64,000 nt of DNA from the NCBI GenBank assembly GCA_963752585.1, contig CAVVYV010000001.1, positions 196,005-260,004 on the forward strand. The letters run 5' to 3'. This DNA comes from CAVVYV01 sp963752585 (GTDB lineage Bacteria > Actinomycetota > Thermoleophilia > Solirubrobacterales > 70-9). The notes under the pieces were generated by a model. That model did not search any database. It worked only from the letters and a program-made list of their open reading frames with translations, and was not told the origin of the DNA. The position numbers and the translations under genes were made by a program. Below are positions 1 to 10,008 of this stretch, in pieces (the stretch's first letter is position 1; each line of letters begins with the position of its first letter).

Positions 1-214
1 GCGGAGGCGGGGGAATCGGCACCGGAGCGGTGAGCCGCCCGCCCGCCGGCCTCTGCGATCGCTGCCGCCACCAGCGGATCGTCGAGAACACTCGCGGTTC
101 GTCCTTCTCCCTCTGCTGCTCTCCCGGACCGACCCGGCGTTTCCGCGCTATCCGCGGCTGCCGGTGGAGAGCTGCGACCGGCTTCAGCCCGCGCGACGGC
201 GACGAAGCCCGGCA
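1..214. other. Window edge, no gene identified
   Basis: The first 33 bases are open in frame 1 and end in TGA at 31-33, so they may be the last codons of an upstream gene, but ten residues are too few to identify it. The remainder up to 214 shows no protein or RNA that I recognise. It should contain the promoter of the Kelch gene. Confidence 0.3.
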
Positions 215-1317
215 ATGAGGGCGGCGCTCTCGAGCCGCTGGCGCCTGGCGCTTGCCGCGCTGCTCGCGGTGGCAGGCGCCGCGGCGGTGGCGCTGCTCGC
301 CGCGGACGACGACGCCGACGGTGTACCCGCCACGACCGGCCGCTGGACCACCCTCCAGCCGAGCCCCCTCACCCGGACCGAGGTCGGCGCGGCGCGGGTC
401 GGCCGGTTCATCTACGTGCTCGGGGGATTCGTGCCTCCCGATGGAGCGAACAGCAACCAGGTCGCCCGCTACGACACCAGGGCCGGCACCTGGGGCCTTG
501 TCGCCCCGATGCCGGTCGCCGTCAACCACCCGGCCGTCGCGGTCAGCGGCGGCAGGCTGTTCGTCTACGGCGGCTACGCCGCCAACGCGGCGCTCAGCGG
601 CGAGATCGACGCCCTCCAGCGCTACGACCCGGCCACCGACTCATGGGCGATGCTCGCGGGCTCCGGGATCAAGCGCGGCGCCGCCACCCTGGCGCCGGTC
701 GGCCGTCGCCTCTACGCGATCGGCGGCGCCATCGGCGGAGCCGCCCAGCGCCTCGTCCAGGTCTACGACATCCCCAATGGTACCTGGGGCAGCGCCCCGC
801 CGATGGGGGTCGCGCGCGAGCACCTCGCGAGCGGGGCGATCGACGGCCGGATCTTCGTCCTCGGCGGCCGCGACGCCGGTGAGAACATCGACGCGGTCGA
901 GGTCTTCAACACCAGGACCCGGAAGTGGAAGGCGCTGCCGCATCTGCGGACCGCCCGCAGCGGCTTCCAGGCCGCCGTGGTCAGGGGCCATCTGATCGCC
1001 GTGGGGGGCGAGCAGCTGTCCGAGGGCGACCCAGACAATCGCCCCGGTGGAGCTCTACGACCCGGAGGAGAAGCGCTGGCGGGCGCTTGCCTCCGATGCT
1101 CACCCCTCGCCATGGCCTCGGGGTCGCATCCAAGGGCCGCACGGTCTTCGCGATCGAGGGCGGCCCGCAGCCCGGTCTCGCCTTCTCCAACGCGCTCGAG
1201 GCGCTCCGGGTGCCGCAGCCGCCTGCTGAGCCGCTGAGCCGTTTCCAGCTTCCGACGGTACGGGTAAGGCACCATGAGGGACTGGACCGATGGGTATCCC
1301 GAGTCCGAAAGCGATAG
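215..1317 (+). CDS. Membrane-anchored Kelch-repeat protein (frameshifted)
   Basis: An N-terminal hydrophobic helix (about residues 8-30) is followed by a run of Kelch units. Each shows a GG pair after a beta strand (YVLGG, FVYGG, YAIGG, FVLGG, IAVGG) and a later W, as expected for a beta-propeller facing outside the membrane. No catalytic residues are evident; Kelch propellers usually bind partners or glycans. I prefer the ATG at 215 because the hydrophobic anchor starts there; an in-frame ATG lies at 164. The frame shifts near 1030 and again near 1100, after which the reading continues through GLGVASKGRTVFAIEGG. The true stop is uncertain (about 1233-1317) because the next gene starts at 1290. 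A lipoprotein and a kinase gene follow on the same strand. Confidence 0.7.
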
Positions 1318-1783
1318 GGGCGGTGGCGGCGGTGGCTGCTCGCTGCAGGCCTGGCGCTGGCCGCCTGTGGCTCCGAAGAGGAGTCCCCGCCGCCGAAGAC
1401 CGTCGCCTCGCTGCCGGCGGCGACCGCCGAGCGCCTCGCCGTGCAGAGCGAGCGGATCGCCGAGCAGCTCGACTCCGGCGACATCTGCGGGGCGGCCCAC
1501 TCCGCCGACGAGCTCGACGGCGCCGTGGCCGAGGCGGAGGTTCCGGCCGAGATTCGCGCCGAGCTCGAGGCCGCCACCGAGCAGCTGGTCAACTCGGTCA
1601 ACTGCCCGCCGCCCCCCGAGCCGAAGAAGCCGAAGAAGCCGAAGAAGGACGATGAGGAAGGGGAGGACGGAGGGAGCGAGCGGCGGCGACGAGGGCGACG
1701 GCTCCGGACCGCCCGGGCACGATGGTGACCTTCCTCCCGGCCAAGAGGAGGACTACGAGGATGCGGAGTTGAACCAGCCATGA
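1290..1783 (+). CDS. Putative lipoprotein with Pro/Lys-rich and acidic tail
   Basis: The start MGIPSPKAIGAVAAVA continues, after a one-base shift near 1335, into LLAAGLALAACGSEEE, a signal peptide with an LAAC lipobox. The mature part has a short helical segment with two cysteines (DICGAAHSADEL and SVNCPPPPEP), then PKKPKKPKK and a strongly acidic, Gly-rich tail. A second shift near 1690 is needed to reach the stop. Its TGA overlaps the kinase ATG as ATGA at 1780-1783, so the two are probably translationally coupled. The function is unknown. A surface lipoprotein made together with a Ser/Thr kinase could be a sensor or a substrate, but that is inference only. Confidence 0.55.
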
Positions 1784-2832
1784 CGCCGAGGACGCTGGCC
1801 GAGGAGCGCTACCGGGTCGAGCGCCGCCTCGGCCACGGGGGGATGGCGACAGTGTTCCTCGCCCACGACCGGAAGCTGGACCGCCCGGTGGCGATCAAGC
1901 TGCTCGCCGACAACCTCGCCGGCGACGAGGAGGTCCGGGCCCGCTTCACCCGCGAGGCCCGCCTGGCGGCGAGGCTCGACCACCCGAACGTGGTCCAGGT
2001 GTTCGACGTCGGCGAGGAGGACGACCGCCCGTACATCGTCATGGAGCTGGTGGCAGGGAGGCACCCTCGGAGACCGCCTCGAGGGACGCGACCGCTCCCT
2101 GCCGCTCGCCGAGGCGCTGCCCCTGCTGCGCCAGATGTGCGACGGCCTCGGCCACGCCCACGCCAAGCGGCTCGTCCACCGCGACGTCAAGCCCCACAAC
2201 CTCCTGCTCCGTGAGGCCGACGACTGTCTCAAGGTCGCCGACTTCGGAATCGCCAGGGCGGCAGAGGAGACCCGTCTCACCCGCAGCGGCAGCGTTCTCG
2301 GGACCGATCGCTACATGGCCCCGGAGCAGCTCGCCGACGGCCGGATCTCGCCGGCGACCGACGTATTCGCTTGTGGCGTGGTCGCGAACGAGGCGCTCCC
2401 GGAGCGGCGGCCGGCGGAGCTCAATGAGATCGTCGATCGGTGCATGCGGGAGGACCCGCGAGACCGCTTCAGCGGACGCCGACCGCGCTCGCCGCGGCGC
2501 TCGCGTTCCGTCGATCTGAACGGGACGACGCCGGCGACCGTGCCGGTGACCAGCGAGGCGCGTCCGGCGCCACCGAGCCCACCTCGGCCACCGCGCAGAT
2601 GCCACGGGCGCCGGGCAGGCGTCGCAGGGCGATCCTGGCTGCCGCCTCGCTGGCCGCGGTCGTGGTCGCTGTCGCGGGGACGGTGCTGATCAGCGGCTCG
2701 GGCTCATCGGACGGAGGCGGCTCCGCGAATGCGGGTCAGGCCCAGCCGAGGGTCCAGCCGGCGCCACGGCTCGAAGACCCCGCGGCCGAGGCACGCGCAC
2801 TCGCCGACTGGTTGCGGGCCCAGGCCCGCTGA
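1780..2832 (+). CDS. PknB-type serine/threonine protein kinase (frameshifted, short C-lobe)
   Basis: The Hanks-kinase landmarks appear in order: glycine loop GHGGMATV, lysine VAIKLL, catalytic loop VHRDVKPHN, DFG in VADFGIA, and MAPEQ. A single transmembrane helix (AILAAASLAAVVVAVAGTVL) and a short extracytoplasmic tail follow. It should phosphorylate Ser/Thr of cytosolic targets. The reading needs one-base shifts near 2056 and 2480. About 35 residues normally found after the F-helix (the LTGRPPF region) are missing: the sequence runs directly from CGVVANEAL to PERRPAELNEIVDRCM. The tail lacks PASTA repeats, so it is not a canonical PknB. It is coupled to the preceding lipoprotein gene by an ATGA overlap and converges with the next gene with a one-base gap. 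Confidence 0.85.
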
Positions 2833-2833
2833 G

Positions 2834-3071
2834 CTACTGAGCGGGCGCCGCGGGCTTCTTCGCCTTCGGCGTCGTCGGCGTCGCGGGAGCGGTCGGTGTC
2901 GCGGGAGCCGGTCGTCGTCGAAGGAGCGGTGACGGTCGGGGTCGTCACCGGTGCCGACAGCTCGGGCTCGCTCTTCTCGCCGCAACCCGTGGCGGCGAGG
3001 GCGACCAGTGTCGCCGCGGCCCAGCTCGCCACTAGGCTCAGGGGACGCCTGCTTGGCTTGCTCGTTCGCAC
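2834..3071 (-). CDS. Small secreted lipoprotein, Thr/Pro-rich
   Basis: The N-terminus has a positively charged start, a hydrophobic core (LSLVASWAAATLVALAA) and a lipobox ending TGC, so it should be a lipid-anchored surface protein. The mature part is a low-complexity Thr/Pro/Ala linker. After a one-base shift near 2920 it ends in the repeats PAPATPTAPATPTT and PKAKKPAAPAQ, with TAG at 2834-2836. No enzymatic domain is visible. It converges tail to tail with the kinase gene and could be a wall spacer. Confidence 0.5.
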
Positions 3072-3124
3072 GAGGGCCGCAACCTATATGCCTTCAGGGC
3101 CGCCGGGCCCGGGGCCGGCTGCCC

Positions 3125-3469
3125 CTAGCGGAGAGAGCCGGCGGGCTGGGGTGCGCTCGATCGACCCCGGCTCCAAAGGAGCCGCTTCGGGCCACGCCTG
3201 CGCGGCTCGCGGCCGAGCCGGGAGCGGTGCAGGGTGAGCATGCCGACCAGTTCCACGGTGCGGTGGAAAGGGTCGGCGATCGTCTCCCCGCTCGCCAGGG
3301 AGATCGCGGCTCGGGCCTCACCGTCGACGAGGGCGACGAGCAGCTCTCCCTCGGGGACCGCGCGGGTGTCGCGCTGGGCGAGGCGGCGGAGCGCCTCGTC
3401 GTCCCCGGGCGCGGCGGAGCGAATCGTGATCGAGGCTTCGGTTTGAACTGGTGTCGGCTTGTAGTACAT
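3125..3469 (-). CDS. Small GNAT-like hypothetical protein
   Basis: The protein has 114 residues. Its first part (SITIRSAAPGDDEALRRLA, then GELLVALVDGEARAAISL) resembles the beginning of GNAT acyltransferases, but the acetyl-CoA loop (Q/RxxGxG/A) is absent and the C-terminus is basic and low in complexity. Similar short, GNAT-start proteins are common in Actinobacteria, with unknown function. I take ATG 3469 because an AGAGAGG ribosome-binding site lies 5 nt upstream; GTG 3472 is also possible. It diverges from the MocR regulator gene. Confidence 0.5.
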   Translation of the reverse strand: MYYKPTPVQTEASITIRSAAPGDDEALRRLAQRDTRAVPEGELLVALVDGEARAAISLASGETIADPFHRTVELVGMLTLHRSRLGREPRRRGPKRLLWSRGRSSAPQPAGSLR

Positions 3470-3548
3470 CACTACCTCTCTTGTTGCGCCAGATCGCGCG
3501 GTCTGCTGTACACTCTGCGCCTAACGCTACCGGAACTGAGTGATCTGT
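3470..3548. promoter_or_regulatory. Divergent promoter region, GNAT-like / MocR genes
   Basis: This 79-bp stretch is AT-richer than its surroundings and separates divergent starts. It contains TACACT at about 3510 on the plus strand, a plausible -10 for the regulator. MocR proteins usually bind their own divergent region, so an operator is expected here, but I see no clear palindrome. Confidence 0.4.
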
Positions 3549-5064
3549 ATGTCATACAAAGATGCTTTGAGTGACCTGAAGCGCGACACCGACCGGTCGC
3601 TGACCGAGCAGATGGTCGACGATCTTCCGCGAGGCGATCGGCTCCGGCGAGCTGCCGGTGGGGGAGAAGCTGCCGCCGACCCGCGAGCTCGCCGAGATAG
3701 CGGGCGTGAACCACCTGACCGCGGTGCGCGTCTACCGGCGGCTCCGGGAGCAGGGCATGGTCACCTCGCAGGTCGGCCGCGGCACCTTCGTGCGCGAGTC
3801 GGCCGCCGCCACGCTCCGCGATCCAGGCGGCGCTGACGGTGGCGAGTGGCAGCGCTACGTGCTGCCGGCGGTGGTCGAGAGCAGCGGCGACCGCGTGATG
3901 GACGAGATGTACCGGCACTCGCAGGCCCCGGGGCTGATCCCCCTCTCGGTCGGCTACCCGTCCGCCGAGCTCTTCCCCTTCGATCAGATGCGGCGGTCGA
4001 TGTCCGAGGCGCTCGAGAGCCATGACAGTCGCGCGCTTCAGTACACCGACATCGCCGGGCTCCCCGAGCTGGTCGAGCAGATCGCGGCGCTCTCAGCGCT
4101 CCGCGGGGCCCCCGAGGACCCGGCCGACATCCTGATCACCACCGGCGCCCGCCAGGCGCCTCACCCTGGCGGCTCGCGCGGTACTCCGACCGGGCGACGC
4201 CGCCGCCTGCGAGTCGCCGAGCTTCATGGGGGTGCTGGAGTCGCTGCGGGCCACGGGAGCGCGGGTGCTTCCGGTTCCGGTCGACGAGGACGGGCTCGAC
4301 ACGGATGCGCTCGAGGAGCTGCTGGCCCGCCAGGAGATCCGGTTGCTGGCGCTCCAGCCGCGCTGCCACAACCCCACCGGCCGCGACCTCTCGGCCGAGC
4401 GCCGCGCTCGGCTGCTGGAGCTGGCGCGCCGGCACGGCTTCTTCATCGTCGAGGACGGCGTCTACAGCGATCTGCGCTTCGAGGGCGAGGATCCGGGCTC
4501 GCTGCGGCGCGAGGGCGCGCGGCCACGTCATCTACGTCGACTCCCTCTCGAAGCTGGTCGGCGGCGGGCTCCGTGTCGGCTGGATCGCCTCCAGCGGGCC
4601 GGTGCGCGAGCGCCTGCCTGCACGAGAAGCGGACCGACGACATGCATAGCGCCACTCTCACCCAGCTGGCGCTCGCCCGCTTCCTCGCCGCGGGCGAGTA
4701 TCCGGCGCACAAGGAGCGGGCGCGCGACTTCTACCTGGAGCGCCGCGACGCCCTCCTGGAGGCGACCCGCGAGCACCTGGGCGGGCTCGTCACCATCCAC
4801 GAGCCGGACGGCGGCGGGCATCTCTGGCTGACGCTGTCTGTCCCGGTGGACGAGGGGGAGCTGATGACCGAGGCGGTCCGCAACGGCGTCACCTTCGTTC
4901 CCGGCGCGGCGATGATCCCCGAGCCGGCCGCGGGAACGCACATGCGGCTCTCCTACGGCTTCCTCGACCCGGACCAGCTCACCGAGGGCGTGCGGCGTCT
5001 CGCCCGGGCGATCCGGTCGATGGAGAGGCAGCCACGAGCGAGCGAGGCCCTGCCGATCGCGTAG
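3549..5064 (+). CDS. MocR-type GntR regulator with aminotransferase domain (frameshifted)
   Basis: The N-terminal winged helix (residues about 10-75: LPVGEKLPPTRELAEIAGV, then TAVRVYRRL) is followed by a fold-type I aminotransferase domain. That domain has NPTGRDLS, a YSDLRFEG segment and the PLP-lysine region YVDSLSKLVGGGLRVGW. Such MocR factors bind pyridoxal phosphate and regulate B6, GABA or amino-acid genes. One-base shifts near 3613, 4152, 4520 and 4612 break the frame; each is repaired by removing one base. The gene converges on a leucine dehydrogenase gene and lies next to the Bkd and Liv genes, so control of branched-chain amino acid catabolism is a reasonable inference. PdxR is the main alternative, but no pdxST is in view. 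Confidence 0.8.
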
Positions 5065-5078
5065 TGCCCAGAGCGGTC

Positions 5079-6195
5079 CTAGGCCGCCGCGGGCTGGCGG
5101 ATGCCGCGCTTGCCGCGGGTGGGGTGGAGGCGCTTGGCGGCCAGCTCCCGCGCCGCCTCCAGCGGAGTCGTCGAGCGCTCCTCGGCCTCGGCGAGGATCA
5201 CCGCGATCGTCTCGCCGATCCCGTCCACCAGCTGCCGCGGTCCGCTCGCGGTCGAGCGAGTGGAGTCTCGGCGTAGACATTGATCAGGCCGCCGGCGTTG
5301 GCGATGAAGTCGGGCGCGTAGAGGATCCCGCGCGAGGTCAGCTTCTCGCCGCCAGCCGCTCCTCGGCGAGCACGTTGTTCGCCGAGCCGCAGACGATCTC
5401 GCAGCGCAGCGAACCCACGTTGTCGCGGTGGATCGCCCCGCCGAGCGCACACGGCGCCAGCACGTCGCAGTCGGTGGTCATCGCCGTGCCTGGGTCGGTC
5501 CAGCCCGCCCCCAGCCTGGCGGCGAGCCGCCGCTTGCCGGCGTCGATGTCGGCCGCGATCACCTCGGCGCCGGCGGCGAGCAGACGCTCCGCGAGCCGGG
5601 TGCCGACGTGGCCGAGCCCGACGACGCAGACGCGCCGGCCGGAGAGATCGCGGCTCCCGAAGCGCCGCTCACAGCAGGCCCCGATCGCCGCCTCGACGCC
5701 GCGGGCGGTGAGCGGGCTGGGATCGCCCGAGCCGCCGAGGGCCACCGGGAGCCCGACGACGTGCGAGGTGCGCTCGCGGATCATCGCCATGTCCTCGGTG
5801 CCGGTGCCGACGTCCTCGGCGGTGATGTAGCGACCGCCCAGGGACTCGACCACGTCGCCCAGATCGAGCATCAGCTCCCGGCGGCGGCCGCCGGCGAGCT
5901 CGCCGTCGGAGCAGAGCACCGCCTTGCCGCCGCCCAGGTCGAGCCCTGCCGCGGCGGCCTTCAAGGTCATCGCCTCGGAGAGCCGCAGCGCGTCGGCGAT
6001 CGCATCGCCGGGAGCGCGGTAGTGCCACAGCCGTGCCCCACCGAGCGCGGGCCCGAGGGCGGTCGAATGCACGGCGACCACCACGTAGATCCCCGATCGC
6101 CGTCCCCGGCGGACCACCAGCTCCTCGTGGTCGAGCCGCTCGGCCGGCCGCCGGTGGCCGTTGGTATGCGCCGCGTGACCGTTGCCGTGGCTCAT
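5079..6195 (-). CDS. Leucine/valine dehydrogenase (Glu/Leu/Phe/Val DH family)
   Basis: The enzyme oxidatively deaminates leucine, valine or isoleucine to 2-oxoacids with NAD. The family signature LDLGGGKAVL carries the catalytic lysine, followed by YITAEDVGTGTEDM and a Rossmann motif VVGLGHVGTRLAERL. ANNVLAEE and FIANAGGLINVYAE come after it, the latter across a one-base shift near 5345; another lies near 5255. The length of about 370 residues fits the family. ATG 6195 overlaps the stop of the upstream acyltransferase gene as ATGA (6192-6195). Its product is the substrate of the dehydrogenase encoded just upstream, which supports a branched-chain rather than phenylalanine or glutamate role. 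Confidence 0.88.
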
Positions 6196-7567
6196 CCGGC
6201 TTCCCACCCCTCGAGCGTCTCCTCGGACGTCGGCGAGGAAGCGTGCCGCCTCGGCGCCGTCGAGCGCGCGGTGGTCCCACGACATGCAGAGGTAAGTCAT
6301 CGGCCTGATCGCGATCGCGTCGGAGCCGCTCGTCGGAGATCACAACCGGCCGCTTCACGATCGCCTCGAGATCGAGGATCGCGACCTGAGGCTGGTTGAT
6401 GATCGGAGTGGCCAGTACCGCCCCGAACTGCCCCGGGTTGGTGATCGTGAAGGTGCCGCCATGGACGTCGTCGGGCTCGAGGTCGGCCCTGCGGGCGCGT
6501 TCGGCGACCTCGGCGATCGCCGCCGCCATGCCCTCGAGGCTGAGCCGCTGGGCCTTGCGGATCACCGGCACGATCAGCCCCTCGCTCGAGCGCGACCGCG
6601 ATCCCGAGGTTGACGTCGTCGTGGTAGACGATCTCCTCGCCGTCGATCGAGGCGTTGAGGATCGGGTGGCGCTCGAGCGCCTCCACCGTCGCCGTGGCGA
6701 CGAAGGCGAGATAGGTGAGCGGAACCTCGCGCCGCGCCATCGGCTCCTTGAGCTCCGCGCGCCGGGCGGCGACCTGTCCCATGTCTACCTCGACGATCGT
6801 GGTGCAGTGGGCCGACGTCCTGCGGCTGGCGAGCATGTGCTCGGCGATCTGGCGGCGCATCGGCGACATCGGCTTCGCGGCGCTCAGCCATCGCCTCGCC
6901 GCCGTCGGCGGCACCGGCCGCCGCGGCAGGCGCTGCCTCCTCCGTCAGGAGCTGCCTCCTCCGGAGGCCGGTAGGGCGACTCGATGTGCAGCGGCCGCTC
7001 CTCCGCGCGCTCGCCGCGTGCTCGATCCGGGCGAGCAGGTCCCGCTTTCGCACCCGTCCGCCGACGCCCGGTTCCCTGGACCCGCGAGAGGTCGATCCCA
7101 TGCTGCTCGGCGATCCGCCTCACCACGGGCGAGTGGAAGCGCGAGCGGTCCGCTCCCCATTGGCGTCGCCCGCGGCTCGACTCGTCCCCGCCGGACTCGG
7201 CCGGCGCCTGCGGGGTGGCGGGCTCGTGATCCTCCTGTGGGTGGGCCTCGCCTGGACGGCCGGAGGGATCGATCTCGGCCAGCGGCGTCCCCACCGGCAC
7301 GGTCTCGTCGACCGCGACCAGGATGCGCTCGAGCCGGCCGGAGGCGGGGGAGGGGATCTCGACGTCGACCTTGTCGGTGCTCACCACCGCCACCGTCTCG
7401 TCGGCCTCGACCCAGTCGCCGGGCTGCTTCAGCCACTCGACGATCGTGCCCTCGGCCACCGAGACGCCCATCTGCGGCATCGCGATCTCGACCGCACCGG
7501 TTTCGCCCGCTTGCGCCGGAGGCGAGGCCGGCGAGCCGGCCTCTCGCTCAGTAGGCGAGGAGCTCAC
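6192..7567 (-). CDS. bkdC: 2-oxoacid dehydrogenase E2, lipoyl acyltransferase (frameshifted)
   Basis: The order is an N-terminal lipoyl domain (VSTDKVDVEIPSP, lysine lipoylated), a Pro/Glu linker, a peripheral subunit-binding domain (SPVVRRIAEQHGIDLSRVQGTG) and a catalytic domain. The catalytic domain runs from MRRQIAEHMLASRRTSAHC to the active-site segment SWDHRALDGAEAARFLADV. The GTG start at 7567 overlaps the E1-beta end by 20 bp. Shifts near 7075, 6910, 6580, 6310 and 6222 break the frame. At the last of these, removal of one base gives DVRETLEGWEAG and the stop. It transfers acyl groups from E1 to CoA. The neighbouring leucine dehydrogenase favours branched-chain substrates; pyruvate or acetoin complexes remain possible. 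Confidence 0.85.
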
Positions 7568-8577
7568 GGCAGGCCTCCTTCATGTCGTCGAGCTGAGGCA
7601 GCACCCGCTGCTCCAGCGGTGGGCTGAAGGGGATCGGCACGTCCGGCGCGGTCAGCCGCCGGACCGGCGCATCGAGATCCTCGAACGCCTCCTCGGTGAT
7701 CAGCGCGGCCACCTCGGCACCGACCCCGGCAGGAGCGGGTCGCCTCGTGCGCGACCAGGACCTTGCCGGTCCGCCGGGCGCTGGCCAGGATCGCCTCGCG
7801 GTCGAGCGGGCAGAGGGTGCGCAGGTCGAGCACCTCGATCTCCTCGCCGAGCTCCTCGGCGGCCTCCAGCGCCAGGTGGACGCTGGAGCCATAGGCGATC
7901 ACGGTCATCTCCGAGCCCTCGCGCGCAACCGCCGCCTCGCCGATCGGAACCGTGTGCTCGCCCGTGGGCACCTCGCCCTTGACGTGGCGGTAGAGGCCCT
8001 TGTGCTCCAGGTAGCAGACCGGGTTCGGGTCACGGATCGCGCTCACCAGGAGCCCCTTGGCGTCGGCGGCCGTCGCCGGCGCCACCACCTTCAGCCCCGG
8101 CGCCTGGAGGAACCAGGCCTCCGGGTTCTGTGAGTGGAAGGGCCCGCCCGAGAAGCCGCCGCCCGAGGGCAGCCGGACGACGATCGGCACCGCGATCCCC
8201 TGCCGGTAATGGAGCTTGGCGGCGACGTTGACCAGCTGGTCGAAGCCGCAAGAGATGAAGTCGGCGAACTGCATCTCGCAGACCGGCTTCATCCCCTCGA
8301 TCGCGGCGCCGGTGGCGGCGCCGACGATCAGGTTCTCTGCCAGCGGGGTATCGAGAACCCGGTCTGCGCCGAACTCCTCGGCGAAGCCGTCGGTGACCTT
8401 GAAGGCGCCGCCGAAGGCGCCGATGTCCTCCCCGAGGCAGAAGACGGTCTCGTCGCGTCGCATCTCCTCCCGGAGGCCGTCGGAGATCGCCTCCAGGTAA
8501 GTCATCTCGCGGGCTCCCGCCGCCGGGTTCGCCCCGGGTCGGGCAATGCCTGGCGCGATCGTCTCCGGGGCGCTCAT
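7548..8577 (-). CDS. bkdB: 2-oxoacid dehydrogenase E1 beta subunit
   Basis: This is a transketolase-like pyrimidine-binding subunit. It has TYLEAISDGLREEMRRD at the start, LGEDIGAFGGAFKVTDG, and DTPLAENLIVGAATGAAIEG. These are followed by MQFADFISCGFDQLVN with YRQGIAVPIVVRLPSGGG, and a C-terminal domain VLDLRTLCPLDREAIL. A one-base shift near 7733 separates HEATRS from GAEVAALITEEAFEDLDAPV, the expected continuation. I use ATG 8577; an upstream GTG at 8667 overlaps the E1-alpha stop (GTGA) and would add 30 low-complexity residues. With E1-alpha it forms the thiamine-dependent decarboxylase of the complex. Confidence 0.87.
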
Positions 8578-8663
8578 CGGGCGCTCCGCGCGGCCGCGCC
8601 GTTGCTCTCCGGCGGGCTCGCCGTTACCGCTCGGCTCCGTCCCGCCAGCGCGTCCACGGCGCC

Positions 8664-9712
8664 TCACCGTCGCCGAGCGGCTTCCAGCTGCTCGGCGAAG
8701 ACGCCATCGGTCGCCAGTTCCGGCTCGGGCATAGGCGAGGCGAGCGCTTTCTCGGAGGCCTCCGCGACCTCGCGCTCGGCGCTCGTCGCGGATCGCATTG
8801 CAGTTTCTCCGGGTCGAAGCCGTGCTCGTCGGCCAGTCGGCGCTCGTAGCGCTCGATCGGGTCGCGCCGGCGCCATTCCTCGAGGAGCTCTTCCGGGACG
8901 TAGCTCATGTCGTCGTGGGCGCCATGCCCGTGCATGCGCATGGTGTGACACTCGATCAGCGTCGGTCCGGCCCCGCTGCGAGCTCGATCGGCCGCCTCGC
9001 GGACGGCCTCGAATACAGCCTCGACGTCGTTACCGTCGACGCTGACGCCGCGGAGGCCGTAGCCCTCGGCGCGCTCGACGGGGTCGACCGCGTACTCGAA
9101 CTCGGTAGGCGTCGAGTAGGCGAACTTGTTGTTCTCGAGGACGAACACGACCGGGAGGCGGTGAATGCCCGCGAAGTTCAGCGCCTCGTGACACTGGCCG
9201 TTCGCGGTCGCGCCCTCGCCGAAGAAGGTCATCGCGACGCGCGGCTCATGCCTCATCTTGAAGGCGAGCGCGAGGCCGACGGCGACCTGGGCCATGTCAG
9301 GCAGCATCGAGACCATCCCGATGCATCCGAGGTCGCGGTCTCCGAAGTGCAGGTTGCCGTCCTTGCCGCCGGTGACGCCGCCGGCGCGGCCCATGTAGTT
9401 GGCCAGGTAGCGGTCGGGCGTGACCCCGCGGACGAAATGGGCCCCGAGGTCGCGATGAAGGATGCAGAGGCGATCGCGGGGACCGAGGACGAAAGAGGCA
9501 CCCACCGAGATCGCCTCCTGTCCGCGGCCGTCGTAGAACGACCCGGGCACCTTTCCCTGCCTGTAGAGGGTGATCCCTCGCTCCTCGGAGAGCCGCATCA
9601 GCAGCATGTAGCGGAAGAGCAGGGCGCGGTCCTCGCGAGTCAGCTGCTCGCTGGAGCCGGCCTCGGGCTTGCCTGAGCCATCGCCGACCAGGCTCGCGTT
9701 CTCGAGCTTCAT
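8664..9712 (-). CDS. bkdA: 2-oxoacid dehydrogenase E1 alpha subunit
   Basis: The conserved features are RQGKVPGSFYDGRGQEAISVG, HRDLGAHFVRGV, and the thiamine diphosphate motif GEGATANGQCHEALNFA ending in ENN. The last has GEG in place of the usual GDG. CHTMRMHGHGAHDD, with phosphorylation-loop-like spacing, follows. The branched-chain or acetoin type is favoured by TGGKDGNLHFG. A one-base shift near 8800 displaces the C-terminus, whose proper reading is AEASEKALASPMPEPELATDG and stop at 8664. ATG 9712 follows a GAAAGGCGG ribosome-binding site. It is the first gene of the leftward Bkd operon and diverges from livK. Confidence 0.87.
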
Positions 9713-10008
9713 CGCGGTCCGCCTTTCTTCCGGCCTGACCGTCGGGATCTCCTTCGGTCGAGCCAATCTCGCGGGTCCGGGATTCGCCGGCTGCCCGCAC
9801 TTACGGACACGGGAGGGGAGGGATCGCCTCTCTTCCCTATGTGATGATCCGATCTTACCCCCGCGGCGGGTCGCTAACCAGTGGCTTGCACCATCGGACG
9901 ATCGGTCAGCGAGGCAGCAACTGTCCTGCTGCTGCCCCCGCAAGCCCGATAGGGATAGGGTGGGCTGGACAAGGCCTGAGGGAGGGCCTACGGATGAGGA
10001 GGAATTGC
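9713..10008. promoter_or_regulatory. Shared control region between bkd and liv genes
   Basis: This 296-bp non-coding stretch separates the divergent E1-alpha and livK genes. On the plus strand, TAGGGT at 9956-9961 is a good -10 candidate, giving a leader of about 40 nt that carries the AGGAGGA ribosome-binding site of livK at 9997-10003. On the minus strand, TAAGAT near 9850 is a weaker -10. This is where a regulator of branched-chain amino acid use would be expected to bind. I see no strong palindrome. Confidence 0.5.

Noticed and set aside
763..1500. Long antisense open frames opposite the Kelch gene and many others
   Set aside because: High GC gives long open frames on the other strand. 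Their residues are Arg/Ala/Gly/Pro-rich shadows without motifs.
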